From Methanoculleus sp. (GTDB lineage Archaea; Halobacteriota; Methanomicrobia; Methanomicrobiales; Methanoculleaceae): a stretch of 64,000 nucleotides of DNA. Position 1 is the first letter of the stretch. Each line of letters opens with the position of its first letter. Positions 33,508 through 43,016 of this stretch are shown piece after piece. Position numbers and translations under genes: made by a program. Under the pieces are notes generated by a model. That model was not told the origin of the DNA, ran no database searches, and saw only the letters and a list, made by a program, of their open reading frames with translations. The stretch is taken from NCBI GenBank assembly GCA_018433835.1, contig JAHDQM010000022.1, forward strand, positions 38,023-102,022, given 5' to 3'.

Positions 33508-33550
33508 CTTCTGCACAAAGAGCAAATGATTTTTAACAGAGGCACTCCGA

Positions 33551-34189
33551 ATGAGTACTGATATGGCGAAGAAAGCGAGTGCCAAACAGGCAGAACCCAT
33601 GAAACTCTTCTATATTTTTTATAATCAGGAGCGCTGGGACAACTGGATCAAGACGCTGGAGGACGCGAGTTTCGAGCCCGCCGAAGGCGAAGAGGCCTCC
33701 GAAGGCGAGCAGATGCTCTACGGTTTCACTGAGGACATCACCCTCTCGGCCTTGAAGATCATCCGCCTCTACCAGAACGGCCGGTTCACGAAGGAGGAAG
33801 CCGTCGAGAAACTCGACGATGTGGAGCTTATCGTCATGACCGGGCTTCCCGAGGGAGAACTTGAGGATATCATCGGATCGCTCCAGCTCTCGCTGCTGGT
33901 GCTCTTCACCGCCTGCCGGAAGTATCTCGAGGGCGGGTTCGACAAGGACATCAAGACGCTCGTGAAGAAAGGCCGGGGCATCGACGAGGAGAACCTCGAG
34001 GAGGCGCTCGAGGTTGCGGCGAATATCGGGGCCGCCGTGGTCGACGGCGCCACCTGCTGCGCGAAGTACATCAAAGACGACGCGGAGAACCTCGGCCTCT
34101 TCGACGAATGGCTCATCGAGGTCGAGACCATGAGCAATGCCATGAAGTCGCTCGCGAAGTTCGACGAGGAGCCCGGCGAGGCGTCTTGA
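33551..34189 (+). CDS. DUF2150 family protein
   Basis: This 212-residue acidic, mostly helical protein begins with a lysine-rich tail (MSTDMAKKASAKQAEP), then FYIFYNQERWDNWIKTLEDASF. Other landmarks are GFTEDITLSALKIIRLYQNGRF and a Cys-containing ATCCAKYIKDDAENLG. The pattern corresponds to the archaea-specific DUF2150 family, for which no function is established. The next gene starts within its stop codon, so the two are coupled. An ATG four codons further in is also possible. Confidence 0.75.
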   Translation: MSTDMAKKASAKQAEPMKLFYIFYNQERWDNWIKTLEDASFEPAEGEEASEGEQMLYGFTEDITLSALKIIRLYQNGRFTKEEAVEKLDDVELIVMTGLPEGELEDIIGSLQLSLLVLFTACRKYLEGGFDKDIKTLVKKGRGIDEENLEEALEVAANIGAAVVDGATCCAKYIKDDAENLGLFDEWLIEVETMSNAMKSLAKFDEEPGEAS

Positions 34190-34638
34190 TTGCGAATAAG
34201 GCCCGGTTCCGGGCGGCACGGAAGCTGGAACGGGCTGCAGGGTTCCGGCTCCCGGACCATGTCTTCTCGGGCGCGTTCCTGGAGTCGCTCGGGAAGGCGA
34301 TCAACTTCGAGAACCTCGACCGCCGGATGCAGGAGCAGCTCCTTGCCTTTTTCCGCGACTTCATGGACTGCAAATGCAAGAACGCACCCTTCTGCGGGTG
34401 CCCGGAGAGGAAGTTCACCCTCACCATCATCGAGTTCCGGGAGATGGGGCTCGATCATCGCCAGATCAGCTCTCATCTCCTTGATGAATACGGGATCGAT
34501 CTCTACCCTGCCGATATCCTGAGTTTCCTCGAAGACTCCGTCCACATGCTCGAGGCGATACGGGACGTCGCCGAGCTGCAGGAACGGGAGAGACTGGCGG
34601 AGAACGCCATCGAGCACATCAAGAAGATCGAGCACTAG
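34186..34638 (+). CDS. DUF5814-like Cys-rich protein
   Basis: This 150-residue protein starts with TTG at 34186, overlapping the DUF2150 stop by 4 nt. It has a conserved-looking motif DHVFSGAFLESLGKAINFENLDRR followed by a compact cysteine cluster CKCKNAPFCGCPERKF, which could bind zinc or FeS. Related segments occur at the C-terminus of archaeal superfamily 2 helicases (DUF5814), so this may be a stand-alone version of that module. The function is unknown. The coupled pair DUF2150-DUF5814 suggests a joint role. Confidence 0.6.
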   Translation: MIANKARFRAARKLERAAGFRLPDHVFSGAFLESLGKAINFENLDRRMQEQLLAFFRDFMDCKCKNAPFCGCPERKFTLTIIEFREMGLDHRQISSHLLDEYGIDLYPADILSFLEDSVHMLEAIRDVAELQERERLAENAIEHIKKIEH

Positions 34639-34750
34639 GGCAGGTTCTCTTTTCCCCGGTGGTACCGGGTGGGGCTTTCGGTGCCTGACTCCCGGGGTTT
34701 CGCATCATGGGGGCGACGTTGAACCCCACCATCCGTGCGTCTTGTCGTGT

Positions 34751-36235
34751 TCAGAGCGCGTCGGGCCAGGGGATGCCAAGTTTTTGGGTCAGTTCCTTCA
34801 GTTCGTCGTGTATACCCCGATCGATTTTGAGGAGAACCAGGAGATAGACCAGCCCCCCGAGTGCGACCGCCCCGAGAACGACAAAGACGTTCGTGAGTGG
34901 TACGAGATATGAGTAAGCCGTGACGACGGTGCCCATCACGAGCGCGGCAAGGACGATGTTGCCCACGGCGCGGGGCTCTATCCGCACGCGGATGCTCCGG
35001 GAGAGGGCGCGGTTGGCGAGCGCCGCGTTCAGCACCATGGTGGCGAGCGTGGCCGCCGACGCCCCGAAGATGCCGTAGGCCGGAATGAGGAGGACATTCA
35101 AGCCGATGTTGACGGTAACCGCGATTGCCGTCACCCGGAATGAGTCTTTCGGTCGGTCGAGGGCGTTCAAGCACATCGTCTGGAGGAACATGAAGACGTG
35201 GGCCACCTGGACGAGCAGGAGCAGCGTGAGAGCCGATGCGCCGGCGGAGAACGACGCCCCGTAGAAGAAGTAGAGGAGGCGTTCGCCGAGGAGCCAGCCC
35301 CCGGCAACGACAGGAACCGCGAGCAGGAGCGAGTAGGTGATGGCACGGGCGAGCGCGTTCTCCACCGAAGAGAGGTCGTCCTTTTTCCCCCAGTAACTGA
35401 CCTTCGGGTAGAGGGTGGTACGGAGCGCTACCGTGATGAACGTCGCAATAGAGGTGAGCTGGAGCGCCACGCGATAGATGCCGACGTCTGCCTCGGTCAG
35501 GAAGTAGCCGATCAGGATGGTGTCGGCGTATGAGAAGACGAGGTAACCGCCCGCGCCGAGGAACGTCCAGAACGAGAAGGCAAAGAGGCTGGAGATATGG
35601 GAGCGGGCAAACGGCGCGAGCGAGAGATCCAGGAAACGGAAGGTGAAGAGCCCTCCTGCAAGGAGCCCGGCGACGAACCCGCCGGCGAGCCCCGCAACGC
35701 CGTAGCCGAGGACGACCGCGAAGACCTGGACGACTACCCGGGTCACGTTGTTGAGCAAACCGCCGATCTGATTGACACCGACCTGCCCGGTGCCGTAGAC
35801 GCTGTTCGAGGCGATGTTCGTGAAGACGCTGACGACCAGCGCGAAGACCAGCCAGGGAAAGACTCCCGATGAGGTGAGGTCGGTGAGGTATGGCTGTGCA
35901 ATAAGGAGAAAGCCCACCGAGACGACAACCAGCACCACCCGGAGGAAGACGAACGCGGTGAAGAATGCGTTCTGGTCTTCGCCCTCGCTGATCCGCTTTA
36001 CCGCGGCGCCCCCGAACCCACCGTCTCCTATCAGGTTGAATACGCTGAAGTAGGCAACGAAGAGGAAGTATGCGCCCAGTATCGACGGACCGACCGTATG
36101 GGCGAAGAACATCGTGGAGAGGAACCCGACCGCGGTGAGGCCCAGTGTCGAGGCGAGGCTGATGAGACTCTGGCGCTGGACGGGGTCGATGCGCATGACA
36201 CGGGCAAGATACCCGGAAGGGCGGAACACGAACAT
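34751..36235 (-). CDS. Polysaccharide flippase (Wzx/MOP superfamily)
   Basis: This 494-residue membrane protein has about 12-14 spans and the oligosaccharide-flippase pattern: ISLASTLGLTAVGFLSTMFFAHTVGPS at the start, a conserved GDGGFGGAAVKRIS loop, and SFWTFLGAGGYLVFSYADTILIGYFL in the middle. Such proteins flip lipid-linked glycan units across the membrane. The start may be the ATG at 36235 or 36196; neither has a ribosome site, and a weak TATA near 36258 would allow a leaderless message. It is divergent from the nucleotide-sugar genes. Confidence 0.88.
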   Translation of the reverse strand: MFVFRPSGYLARVMRIDPVQRQSLISLASTLGLTAVGFLSTMFFAHTVGPSILGAYFLFVAYFSVFNLIGDGGFGGAAVKRISEGEDQNAFFTAFVFLRVVLVVVSVGFLLIAQPYLTDLTSSGVFPWLVFALVVSVFTNIASNSVYGTGQVGVNQIGGLLNNVTRVVVQVFAVVLGYGVAGLAGGFVAGLLAGGLFTFRFLDLSLAPFARSHISSLFAFSFWTFLGAGGYLVFSYADTILIGYFLTEADVGIYRVALQLTSIATFITVALRTTLYPKVSYWGKKDDLSSVENALARAITYSLLLAVPVVAGGWLLGERLLYFFYGASFSAGASALTLLLLVQVAHVFMFLQTMCLNALDRPKDSFRVTAIAVTVNIGLNVLLIPAYGIFGASAATLATMVLNAALANRALSRSIRVRIEPRAVGNIVLAALVMGTVVTAYSYLVPLTNVFVVLGAVALGGLVYLLVLLKIDRGIHDELKELTQKLGIPWPDAL

Positions 36236-36423
36236 TGGTTTCGCCGTGGAAAACCTTATTGGTTTTGAACCGAAGCAGGGGAAACAGCCGTGATCCGGCG
36301 GGGCGGATGTCCCTGCCCCGGAAAGAGGGCCGCGATAACGTCATAGCGGAGCGGTGCCAATGTATAGTTGTAATATCCAGTACTCCAGGAAAAGGCACGT
36401 ACAGTACTACCGGTGGTGAGATC

Positions 36424-37338
36424 TTGGACGTAGGGGTAATCGGTGTCGGAATGATGGGCAGGAACCATGCCCGCGTATACTCGGAATTGAAGGCTGTGGA
36501 CTCGCTCCACCTGTTCGACCTCAATCTGAAGGCTGCCGGCGAACTTGCCGGGGCCTTCGGGGCAACGGCCTCCCCGACCGTTGAGAGCCTGCTTGAGCGC
36601 GTGGACGCCGTGAGCGTCTGTGTCCCGACGCCTTACCACTTCGGGGTTGCGGAAACGGTCCTCGACGCCGGGGTGCCGCTGCTCATCGAAAAGCCCGTCT
36701 GCGCGACGGCGGAAGAGAGCAGGCAGCTCATCGGGAAGATCCCCGACGGCCTCGTCGTCGGCGTCGGGCACATCGAGCGGTTCAACCCGATCGTCCCCGA
36801 GATCAAAAAGATCGTCCGGCACCCCCTCTACATCGAGATGAAGCGGCATAACCCGGCCTCTTCCCGGGTGAGCGGCTCCTCGGTCGTCGAGGACCTGATG
36901 ATCCACGATGTGGATATCATGCGAAACGTCCTCCTCCCGGACGGGGCCTATCGACTCGCCGGCAGCGGGAACGAGGATGTCTGCAGCGCCCTTTTCTCCT
37001 TCGGCGGAACACCGGTTTACCTCTCCGCAAGCAGAAAGTCCTCAAAGAAGATTCGTATGATCTATATCGAGGAGGAGGAGTTCACCGTTGAGGGGGACTT
37101 TATGGCTCAGGAGATCTACATCCACCGAAAGCCCGGGCAGTATGCGGTCGAGGACGAACGTTACGTGCAGGAGAACATCATCGAGAAGGTGCTCGTGAAC
37201 AAGCAGGAGCCGCTCAAACTCGAGCTCTCGACGTTCCTCAGCTGCGTCGCCCGGGAACGGGAGTTCCCGGTCAGTCCCGCGCAGGCACTGCTGAATATGG
37301 AGATCTGCGAGGATGTCGCGCGCTGTTTTGCGGTGTAG
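36424..37338 (+). CDS. Gfo/Idh/MocA oxidoreductase, UDP-GlcNAc 3-dehydrogenase-like
   Basis: This 304-residue protein has a Rossmann start VGVIGVGMMGRNHARVY and the family EKP motif (LLIEKPVCATAEES). An HDVDIMR segment, with the usual catalytic His/Asp region, follows. Close archaeal relatives make UDP-3-keto-GlcNAc for diaminosugar synthesis in N-glycans. I start at a TTG (36424) with GGTGGTGAG just upstream, because translation opens directly on the NAD-binding loop; the longer frame upstream has no support. It begins a three-gene operon with dehydrogenase and epimerase genes. Confidence 0.8.
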   Translation: MDVGVIGVGMMGRNHARVYSELKAVDSLHLFDLNLKAAGELAGAFGATASPTVESLLERVDAVSVCVPTPYHFGVAETVLDAGVPLLIEKPVCATAEESRQLIGKIPDGLVVGVGHIERFNPIVPEIKKIVRHPLYIEMKRHNPASSRVSGSSVVEDLMIHDVDIMRNVLLPDGAYRLAGSGNEDVCSALFSFGGTPVYLSASRKSSKKIRMIYIEEEEFTVEGDFMAQEIYIHRKPGQYAVEDERYVQENIIEKVLVNKQEPLKLELSTFLSCVAREREFPVSPAQALLNMEICEDVARCFAV

Positions 37339-37349
37339 GATGGTCTTTC

Positions 37350-38789
37350 ATGAATAGCAGGTTACAGTCGATCATCGACAGAAGAGGGCCGATCCGGAAG
37401 ATCGGCGTGGTCGGAATGGGCTACGTCGGCATTCCCGCCGCGGCGCTCTTTGCGGACGCACCCGTGTTCGAGTCCGTCCTGGGATTTCAGCGGGATTCTC
37501 GCTCCTCGGGCTACAAGGTCGCTATGCTCAACCGAGGTGAGTCGCCGCTCAAGGGCGAGGAGCCGGGGCTGGAGGACCTCCTCGGTAAGGTCGCCAGCGC
37601 GGGGAAGTTCCGGTGCACCTCGGACTTCTCCGAGATCGCGGAGTGCGATGCGGTGACCCTCGCCATCCAGACACCTTTTGCGGACCCAAAAGACCTCATC
37701 CCCGACTTCTCGGCCCTGGTCGAGGGGCTCGGGCAGGTAGGGGGGCACCTCTCGGAGGGCACGCTCGTGGTGCTCGAGTCGACGGTCACCCCCGGCACGA
37801 CCGCCGGGATGGCCCGCGAGATCCTTGAAGAGGAGTCGGGCCTCGTCGCCGGCGAGGAGTTCTGCCTCGCGCACGCCCCCGAGCGGGTGATGGTCGGACG
37901 ATTGCTCCGCAATATCCGGGAACACGACCGGATCGTCGGCGGGATCGACGACGTCTCGACGAGACGTGCGGTCGAACTCTACCGGCCGGTGCTCACGGCG
38001 GGGAAAATCATCCCGATGACCGCGACCGCGGCCGAGGTAACGAAGACCGCCGAGAACGCCTTCCGCGACCTCCAGATCGCCGCCGCAAACCAGCTCGCCC
38101 TCCACTGCGAGGCGATGGGCGTCAACGTCTACGATGTTCGGGCGGGGATCGACTCCCTCAAGGGCGAGGGGATCACCCGGGCCATACTCTGGCCGGGCGC
38201 CGGTGTCGGCGGCCACTGCCTCACGAAGGACTCCTGGCACCTCGAGCGGGGCGCACAGGTTCTCGGCGGCGACCTCCGGTACCCGCACGGGGCGGAATCG
38301 ATCTTCGGCGTCGCGCGAAAGATCAACGAGTTCATGCCCCGGCACATGGTCCACCTGACCATCGAGGGGCTCAGGCGGGCCGGGAAGTCCCCGGAGGGCG
38401 CGAAGGTCGCGCTCCTCGGGTGGGCATTCATCCAGAACTCCGACGACACCCGGAACACCCCGGCAGAGCCCTACCTCGCGGCGATGGAGGAGGCGGGTGC
38501 CGTGGTCAGGGTCCATGACCCGTTCGTGGACGAGTACCCGGGGATAGAGGTCTCGCACGACTTCGATGGGACACTCGCAGGTGCGGACGTCGTCACGATC
38601 TTCACGGCTCATCACCACTACGCCTCACTAGACCCGGTGCGGGTAAAGGAACTCTCGGGCCGGGAGCACCCGGTTATCGTCGACGGCCGGAACGTCGTCG
38701 ACCCGAACGCGTTCATCCGGACGGGGTTCGTCTACAAGGGCATCGGCCGGGGCGACAAAAACAGCCACGAGGTCGTTCCCGGGCGGTAA
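37350..38789 (+). CDS. UDP-ManNAc/UDP-GlcNAc dehydrogenase (WecC-like)
   Basis: This 479-residue nucleotide-sugar dehydrogenase has an N-terminal NAD fold (IGVVGMGYVGIPAAALF) and the central substrate region EVTKTAENAFRDLQIAAANQLA. The catalytic cysteine is in GVGGHCLTKDSW, and the C-terminal NDP-sugar domain contains LLGWAFIQNSDDTRNTPAEP. It oxidises C6 of the sugar twice to the uronate. Adjacent to a 2-epimerase, UDP-ManNAc to UDP-ManNAcA is the likely reaction. It lies 11 nt after the Gfo/Idh gene. Confidence 0.88.
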   Translation: MNSRLQSIIDRRGPIRKIGVVGMGYVGIPAAALFADAPVFESVLGFQRDSRSSGYKVAMLNRGESPLKGEEPGLEDLLGKVASAGKFRCTSDFSEIAECDAVTLAIQTPFADPKDLIPDFSALVEGLGQVGGHLSEGTLVVLESTVTPGTTAGMAREILEEESGLVAGEEFCLAHAPERVMVGRLLRNIREHDRIVGGIDDVSTRRAVELYRPVLTAGKIIPMTATAAEVTKTAENAFRDLQIAAANQLALHCEAMGVNVYDVRAGIDSLKGEGITRAILWPGAGVGGHCLTKDSWHLERGAQVLGGDLRYPHGAESIFGVARKINEFMPRHMVHLTIEGLRRAGKSPEGAKVALLGWAFIQNSDDTRNTPAEPYLAAMEEAGAVVRVHDPFVDEYPGIEVSHDFDGTLAGADVVTIFTAHHHYASLDPVRVKELSGREHPVIVDGRNVVDPNAFIRTGFVYKGIGRGDKNSHEVVPGR

Positions 38790-38794
38790 TAACC

Positions 38795-39874
38795 ATGAAA
38801 ATCGCATCGATCGTCGGCGCCCGGCCGCAGTTCATCAAGTGCGCTCCCGTATCCCGGGAGCTCCGGAAAGATCACGAGGAGGTCCTCGTCCACACCGGTC
38901 AGCACTACGACCACGGCATGTCGGAGGTCTTCTTCGAGGAACTCCGCATCCCGAAGCCCGACTACAACCTCAATATCGGCTCCGGGACACACGGCCACCA
39001 GACCGGGGCGATGCTCGGGGCGATCGAGGACGTTCTCCGGAAGGAGAACCCGGATCTCGTCCTGGTCTACGGCGATACGAACTCGACCCTCGCGGGCGCG
39101 CTTGCGGCGGCGAAACTCCACATCCCGGTCGCTCACGTCGAGGCGGGGCTCCGGAGCAACGACAGGCGTATGCCCGAGGAGGTGAACCGGGTGCTCACCG
39201 ACCACGCATCGGACCTCCTCTTCTGCCCGACGGAGACCGCTGTTGCGAACCTCGCGGCCGAGGGGATCACGGGGGGGGTTCACCTCGTCGGCGACGTAAT
39301 GCTTGATGCGATGAACTACAACCGCGCCCTTGCGGAAGAGCGCTCCCGGGTCCTCGAAGAGGTCGGGGTTAGGCCGGGGGAGTATCTTGTGATCACCGTT
39401 CACCGGCCATCAAACACCGACAACCGGGAGAACATGGCCGCCATCCTCGGCGCCCTCGGGGAGGCCGGAAGACCGGTCGTCTTCCCGGTCCACCCCCGGA
39501 CACGGAAGTACCTCAGCGAATACGGCCTCCTTGCGGAGATGCCGGAGAACGTCCGGGTCGCCGAGCCGCTTGGCTATCTCGACATGATCCGCCTGATGGC
39601 GCATGCGGAAAAGGTCCTCACCGACTCGGGCGGCATCCAGAAGGAGGCCTACATGCTTGGCGTGCCCTGCATCACCCTCCGTGAGAACACTGAGTGGGTC
39701 GAGACGGTCGAGGCCGGGTGGAACGCGCTCGTGGGAGCGGAGAGGGAGAGGATTATCGATGCTATTCGGTATCTTTCACCCGGATCGCGGCAGATGGGCA
39801 TATTTGGGAATGGAAACGCCAGTGTTCTGATCGGGGAGATCCTCACCGGGCTTAAGGGTGCTCGCTCCAGGTAA
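38795..39874 (+). CDS. wecB: UDP-N-acetylglucosamine 2-epimerase (non-hydrolysing)
   Basis: This 359-residue GT-B fold enzyme has the family markers VGARPQFIK, HTGQHYDHGMSEVFFEEL, HVEAGLRSNDRRMPEEVNR and LTDSGGIQKEAYMLG. It interconverts UDP-GlcNAc and UDP-ManNAc. It follows the dehydrogenase by 5 nt in the same operon, so the pair would make UDP-ManNAcA for the surface glycan. Confidence 0.94.
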   Translation: MKIASIVGARPQFIKCAPVSRELRKDHEEVLVHTGQHYDHGMSEVFFEELRIPKPDYNLNIGSGTHGHQTGAMLGAIEDVLRKENPDLVLVYGDTNSTLAGALAAAKLHIPVAHVEAGLRSNDRRMPEEVNRVLTDHASDLLFCPTETAVANLAAEGITGGVHLVGDVMLDAMNYNRALAEERSRVLEEVGVRPGEYLVITVHRPSNTDNRENMAAILGALGEAGRPVVFPVHPRTRKYLSEYGLLAEMPENVRVAEPLGYLDMIRLMAHAEKVLTDSGGIQKEAYMLGVPCITLRENTEWVETVEAGWNALVGAERERIIDAIRYLSPGSRQMGIFGNGNASVLIGEILTGLKGARSR

Positions 39875-40044
39875 GGGTTTGCGGTACGCCCTCGGCTGGA
39901 AAAGAGGGGTCGAAGGCCCTTCCCTCTGTCCCGGGGTCTGCTGTGCGAGAGAGTATGCGATAAGTCTCTATCGCGCTATCTCACCTCTCCCCATATCGGA
40001 TGCCCGCGGCCTCCGTTGCAAACTTCCGGTTTTATCCATGAAAA

Positions 40045-40052
40045 TTATATAT
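40045..40052 (+). promoter_or_regulatory. TATA box of the glycosyltransferase at 40125
   Basis: TTATATAT lies about 76 nt upstream of the GTG start, predicting a leader of about 50 nt. It separates this gene from the wecB operon. Confidence 0.45.
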
Positions 40053-40124
40053 CCCCCAACGTAGATACGGCCCTCACCGCACAGGGCTGCAGGAGCCAGT
40101 CCGGCGGATTCCGGGGGAACTCAA

Positions 40125-41147
40125 GTGGAGCGGCAAGAAAAAGCAGGGCAAAAGAAAATATTTCTGGTGTCTCCTTCTTCATCCACGTTTACACAACGCG
40201 ATCTGGAGATACTCAGGCAGGAATACCTGGTCCGGGAGGCCGTTATCAGCAATTACCAGGGGGGAAACGGCCTGAAGCGATCCCTCCTGATAGCGTTTGA
40301 GATCCTGCGGGGAGTCATCTGGGCCGATCTCACTTACTCCTGGTTCGCCCACAACCACTCGTATCTCGCCGTAATGCTGGCAAACCTCCTCGGCAAGAGA
40401 ACCATCGTCGTCATCGGCGGATACGAGGTCGCGAGAGAGCCGGAGATCGGGTACGGTGCCCTGCTCGACCCAAAACTCACAAAGCGGGTGAACTACATCA
40501 TCCGGAATGCCGACCACATCCTCGCGGTGTCGGAGTTCAACAGGCGGGAGATACTGGAACTGGGTGATCACCGCCACGTTGCGGTCGTCTATAACGGGAT
40601 CGACTGCACGCAGTTCTCCCCGGGAGAGGAAAAAGACGATCTCGTCATCACGGTATGCCAGATCAACCGGAACGCCGTCACGCTCAAGGGCCTCGATACG
40701 TTCCTCAACACCGCAAGACGCCTCCCGGACCTCCGGTTCGCCATCATCGGCCGCGTTCTTGACGGGAGCATCGAAGACCTGAAACGAGATGCCCCGCCGA
40801 ACGTCGAGATTTTCCCGTCCCCTTCTCAAGACGCACTCCTGCAGTGGTATCGCCGGGCAAAGGTCTACTGCCAGCTCTCTTACCGGGAGTCGTTCGGCGT
40901 GGCGCTTGCCGAGGCGATGTCCTGCGAGTGTGTCCCCGTGGTGACGGATAGGGGCGCTCTCCCGGAGGTGGTGGGAGATGTGGGATTCGTGGTGCCGTAC
41001 GGGGATGCGGAAGCGACGGCGGCGGCGATATCGGAGGCTTTGCAGTCCGACAGGGGCAGGGCGGCAAGAGCCAGAGTTGAGAAGGAATTTTCCCTTGAAG
41101 GGAGAAAGCAGAAGATCCGGAGTGTTATCGAGGAAAAGCCCGTATGA
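40125..41147 (+). CDS. Glycosyltransferase, GT4 type
   Basis: This 340-residue GT-B enzyme has a short N-terminal half (WADLTYSWFAHNHSYLAVMLA, NADHILAVSEFNRREI) and a C-terminal nucleotide-sugar domain. The latter has VCQINRNAVTLKGLDTFLNT, and the acidic motif ESFGVALAEAMSCECVPVVTDRGALPEVVG (E-x7-E). It is retaining and sugar donor-dependent; the donor is unknown. GTG start; it has its own promoter. It is the last plus-strand gene before the AT-richer insert. Confidence 0.88.
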   Translation: MERQEKAGQKKIFLVSPSSSTFTQRDLEILRQEYLVREAVISNYQGGNGLKRSLLIAFEILRGVIWADLTYSWFAHNHSYLAVMLANLLGKRTIVVIGGYEVAREPEIGYGALLDPKLTKRVNYIIRNADHILAVSEFNRREILELGDHRHVAVVYNGIDCTQFSPGEEKDDLVITVCQINRNAVTLKGLDTFLNTARRLPDLRFAIIGRVLDGSIEDLKRDAPPNVEIFPSPSQDALLQWYRRAKVYCQLSYRESFGVALAEAMSCECVPVVTDRGALPEVVGDVGFVVPYGDAEATAAAISEALQSDRGRAARARVEKEFSLEGRKQKIRSVIEEKPV

Positions 41148-41253
41148 TCCGGACCCTTGCGGCGCTCAGTGGAGTTATTCTTCTCGACGAATTGAGCCGG
41201 TTCCTCCCTGTAGGAGGATCCGGGTTCTGCTCTCAAGGCTTGCCGGGATCGTT

Positions 41254-42231
41254 TCAGGACGACCTCCTGATGAGGATGTCGACAGATTTCCGTACGTTAT
41301 TATTTCCGCCCAGCACATCGTAAACAAATTTTGCAATGGGCATATCAACACCATGGTTGTCTGCCAGTTCAATTATCCCTTTAACGGACTTGGAGCCCTC
41401 AAATGTTACACCGGACTCTGAATGCGGAGTTTTTATTATATTCTTTCCGACCATCAGCCCCAGTGTCCGGTTGCGGCTTTTATCCACGTTGGCGGTCAGA
41501 TTAAAATCTCCAAAGCAGCAGAATTTCGTGAATATATCCTCATCAAAAGAAATCGCCTTTAGAAAGATGCACATCTCCTTATAACACATGTTCAAAAAGG
41601 TGTAGTGCTCGTTATGGTTGCTGTAAACCGAATCCCACATTCCTGTTCCAATAGCGTATACGTTCTTCAGCACACCGCATAACTCGACCGCTCTGATATC
41701 ATCCGAAAAATCCAGAATGAATTCGCCGAACAGGTTCGACATCGTTGTTCTCAGCGATGGATTATCACCAATACCTATTGTAGCACCGGCAATATGGCCG
41801 TAGGCAATCTCATCGGCGAAGGTTGGCCCTGAGAAACAGACTATATCCGGGTTGTTCGTTTCTTCGAGAATAATTTCACTCATTGTTTTTAGTGATGGGT
41901 ATTCCAGTCCTTTGGCTACCGTGACAAGGATCTTACCTGCAAGTTCGTCACAGGTAGCGTTAACGACGGATCGAACTTCGCTGGAGGGCACGGCGATAAT
42001 TACGGCCTTGCAGTCCGCGATGTCCGGTCTATCGATCATCGGCCTTGCACGGATATTGGGGTTCAAATACAGACCCGGAAAATAATTCTTATTGTATTTG
42101 TCATTGTTGATCGAGTCGACAACCTCCTGTTTCCTTCCGAATATGATTACTTCTCCGGCCCTCTTAGAGATGCTCTGTGCGACCGCCGTACCCATGCTTC
42201 CGGCGCCGATGACCCCTACTTTCGATATCAT
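41254..42231 (-). CDS. NAD(P)H-dependent glycerol-3-phosphate dehydrogenase family (GpsA-like)
   Basis: This 325-residue protein has a Rossmann start VGVIGAGSMGTAVAQ, the family motifs SGPTFADEIAYG and ELCGVLKNVYAIGTGM (active-site Lys), and a C-terminal all-helical domain. GpsA reduces dihydroxyacetone phosphate to sn-glycerol-3-phosphate. Archaea build lipids on glycerol-1-phosphate with an unrelated enzyme, so a GpsA here probably serves a polymer. Its ATG overlaps the upstream nucleotidyltransferase stop by one base (TGATG). Base composition is more AT-rich than the core genes, suggesting acquisition. A sugar-phosphate dehydrogenase role is an alternative. Confidence 0.82.
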   Translation of the reverse strand: MISKVGVIGAGSMGTAVAQSISKRAGEVIIFGRKQEVVDSINNDKYNKNYFPGLYLNPNIRARPMIDRPDIADCKAVIIAVPSSEVRSVVNATCDELAGKILVTVAKGLEYPSLKTMSEIILEETNNPDIVCFSGPTFADEIAYGHIAGATIGIGDNPSLRTTMSNLFGEFILDFSDDIRAVELCGVLKNVYAIGTGMWDSVYSNHNEHYTFLNMCYKEMCIFLKAISFDEDIFTKFCCFGDFNLTANVDKSRNRTLGLMVGKNIIKTPHSESGVTFEGSKSVKGIIELADNHGVDMPIAKFVYDVLGGNNNVRKSVDILIRRSS

Positions 42232-43016
42232 CAAAACTGCCCCCGTGCACCGGCGCATATGCCCGCAATGCTTCTGGCATACTTTAGATCGTGGAGATCA
42301 TCGATTTCCGTCCATTTTAGCCCATTTGTGAATGAGTACGCAACGTTCCCGCTCTTTGATAGGGACTGGTATATGAAATCATAGTAGTTATTCGGGTCGT
42401 CCGAAACCAGGCTTTCCAGCAGTCTTTTTGCTTCCAAAAGATCCTTTCCGGCGATCTTCGAGATACCAATGAACTCTCCGGTCGCTTTATCTATCGGGAC
42501 GGCTTTTCCCATCTCTTCAATCCGGCCGTTCACTATTTTTACTTTAAACGATTCTGCGGTGAGCGGTTTTGTATCGTCAACCGAAATTGCAGTCTGGTCT
42601 ATCCCTAATAAATTATTCAGGATGGCATGATCATACAGCACATCACCGTTAAAAATGACAACGTCGTCGTATGTATTCTCTAACCCGATATGGAGAGAAT
42701 AGGCCGTATTCGTTGACAGGTAAGCGTCATTACGAGCTAAATCGAATTGAATCCCGTGTTTTCTCTCCAGTGTCACGCATGCTTTCCGTACCATCTCCGC
42801 TTTGTATCCGACGACGATGGTGATTGCATCCACATCGAAGGATACCAGATCCGAGACCACCCGTTCCAGCAGCGTGTAGCCGTCGATAGGAAGCAAGCAT
42901 TTCGGGCCGACCTTCTCAAGATCGATATCTCTACCCAGTCTTCGTCCACGCCCTGCTGCTAGGATTACCCCGATCAAAGTGAAACACCGATTCGGTCTAT
43001 CGAGGGTTACACACAT
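42231..43016 (-). CDS. Nucleotidyltransferase (LicC/sugar-NTP transferase type)
   Basis: This protein of about 261 residues has the GT-A nucleotidyltransferase start LIGVILAAGRGRRL, then GPKCLLPIDGYTLLERVV and the metal motif VVIFNGDVLYD. It resembles LicC-like cytidylyltransferases and sugar-phosphate NTases. With GpsA overlapping downstream and a CDP-glycerol transferase upstream, making an activated glycerol phosphate or similar polyol is plausible. The start is uncertain: ATG at 43016, or TTG at 42977 which begins right at the nucleotide loop. Confidence 0.8.
   Translation of the reverse strand: MCVTLDRPNRCFTLIGVILAAGRGRRLGRDIDLEKVGPKCLLPIDGYTLLERVVSDLVSFDVDAITIVVGYKAEMVRKACVTLERKHGIQFDLARNDAYLSTNTAYSLHIGLENTYDDVVIFNGDVLYDHAILNNLLGIDQTAISVDDTKPLTAESFKVKIVNGRIEEMGKAVPIDKATGEFIGISKIAGKDLLEAKRLLESLVSDDPNNYYDFIYQSLSKSGNVAYSFTNGLKWTEIDDLHDLKYARSIAGICAGARGQF

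Noticed and set aside
34635..36524. A 629-codon minus-strand frame in the flippase region
   Set aside because: It is a different frame of the same strand as the flippase, with Arg-rich random composition and no membrane segments.
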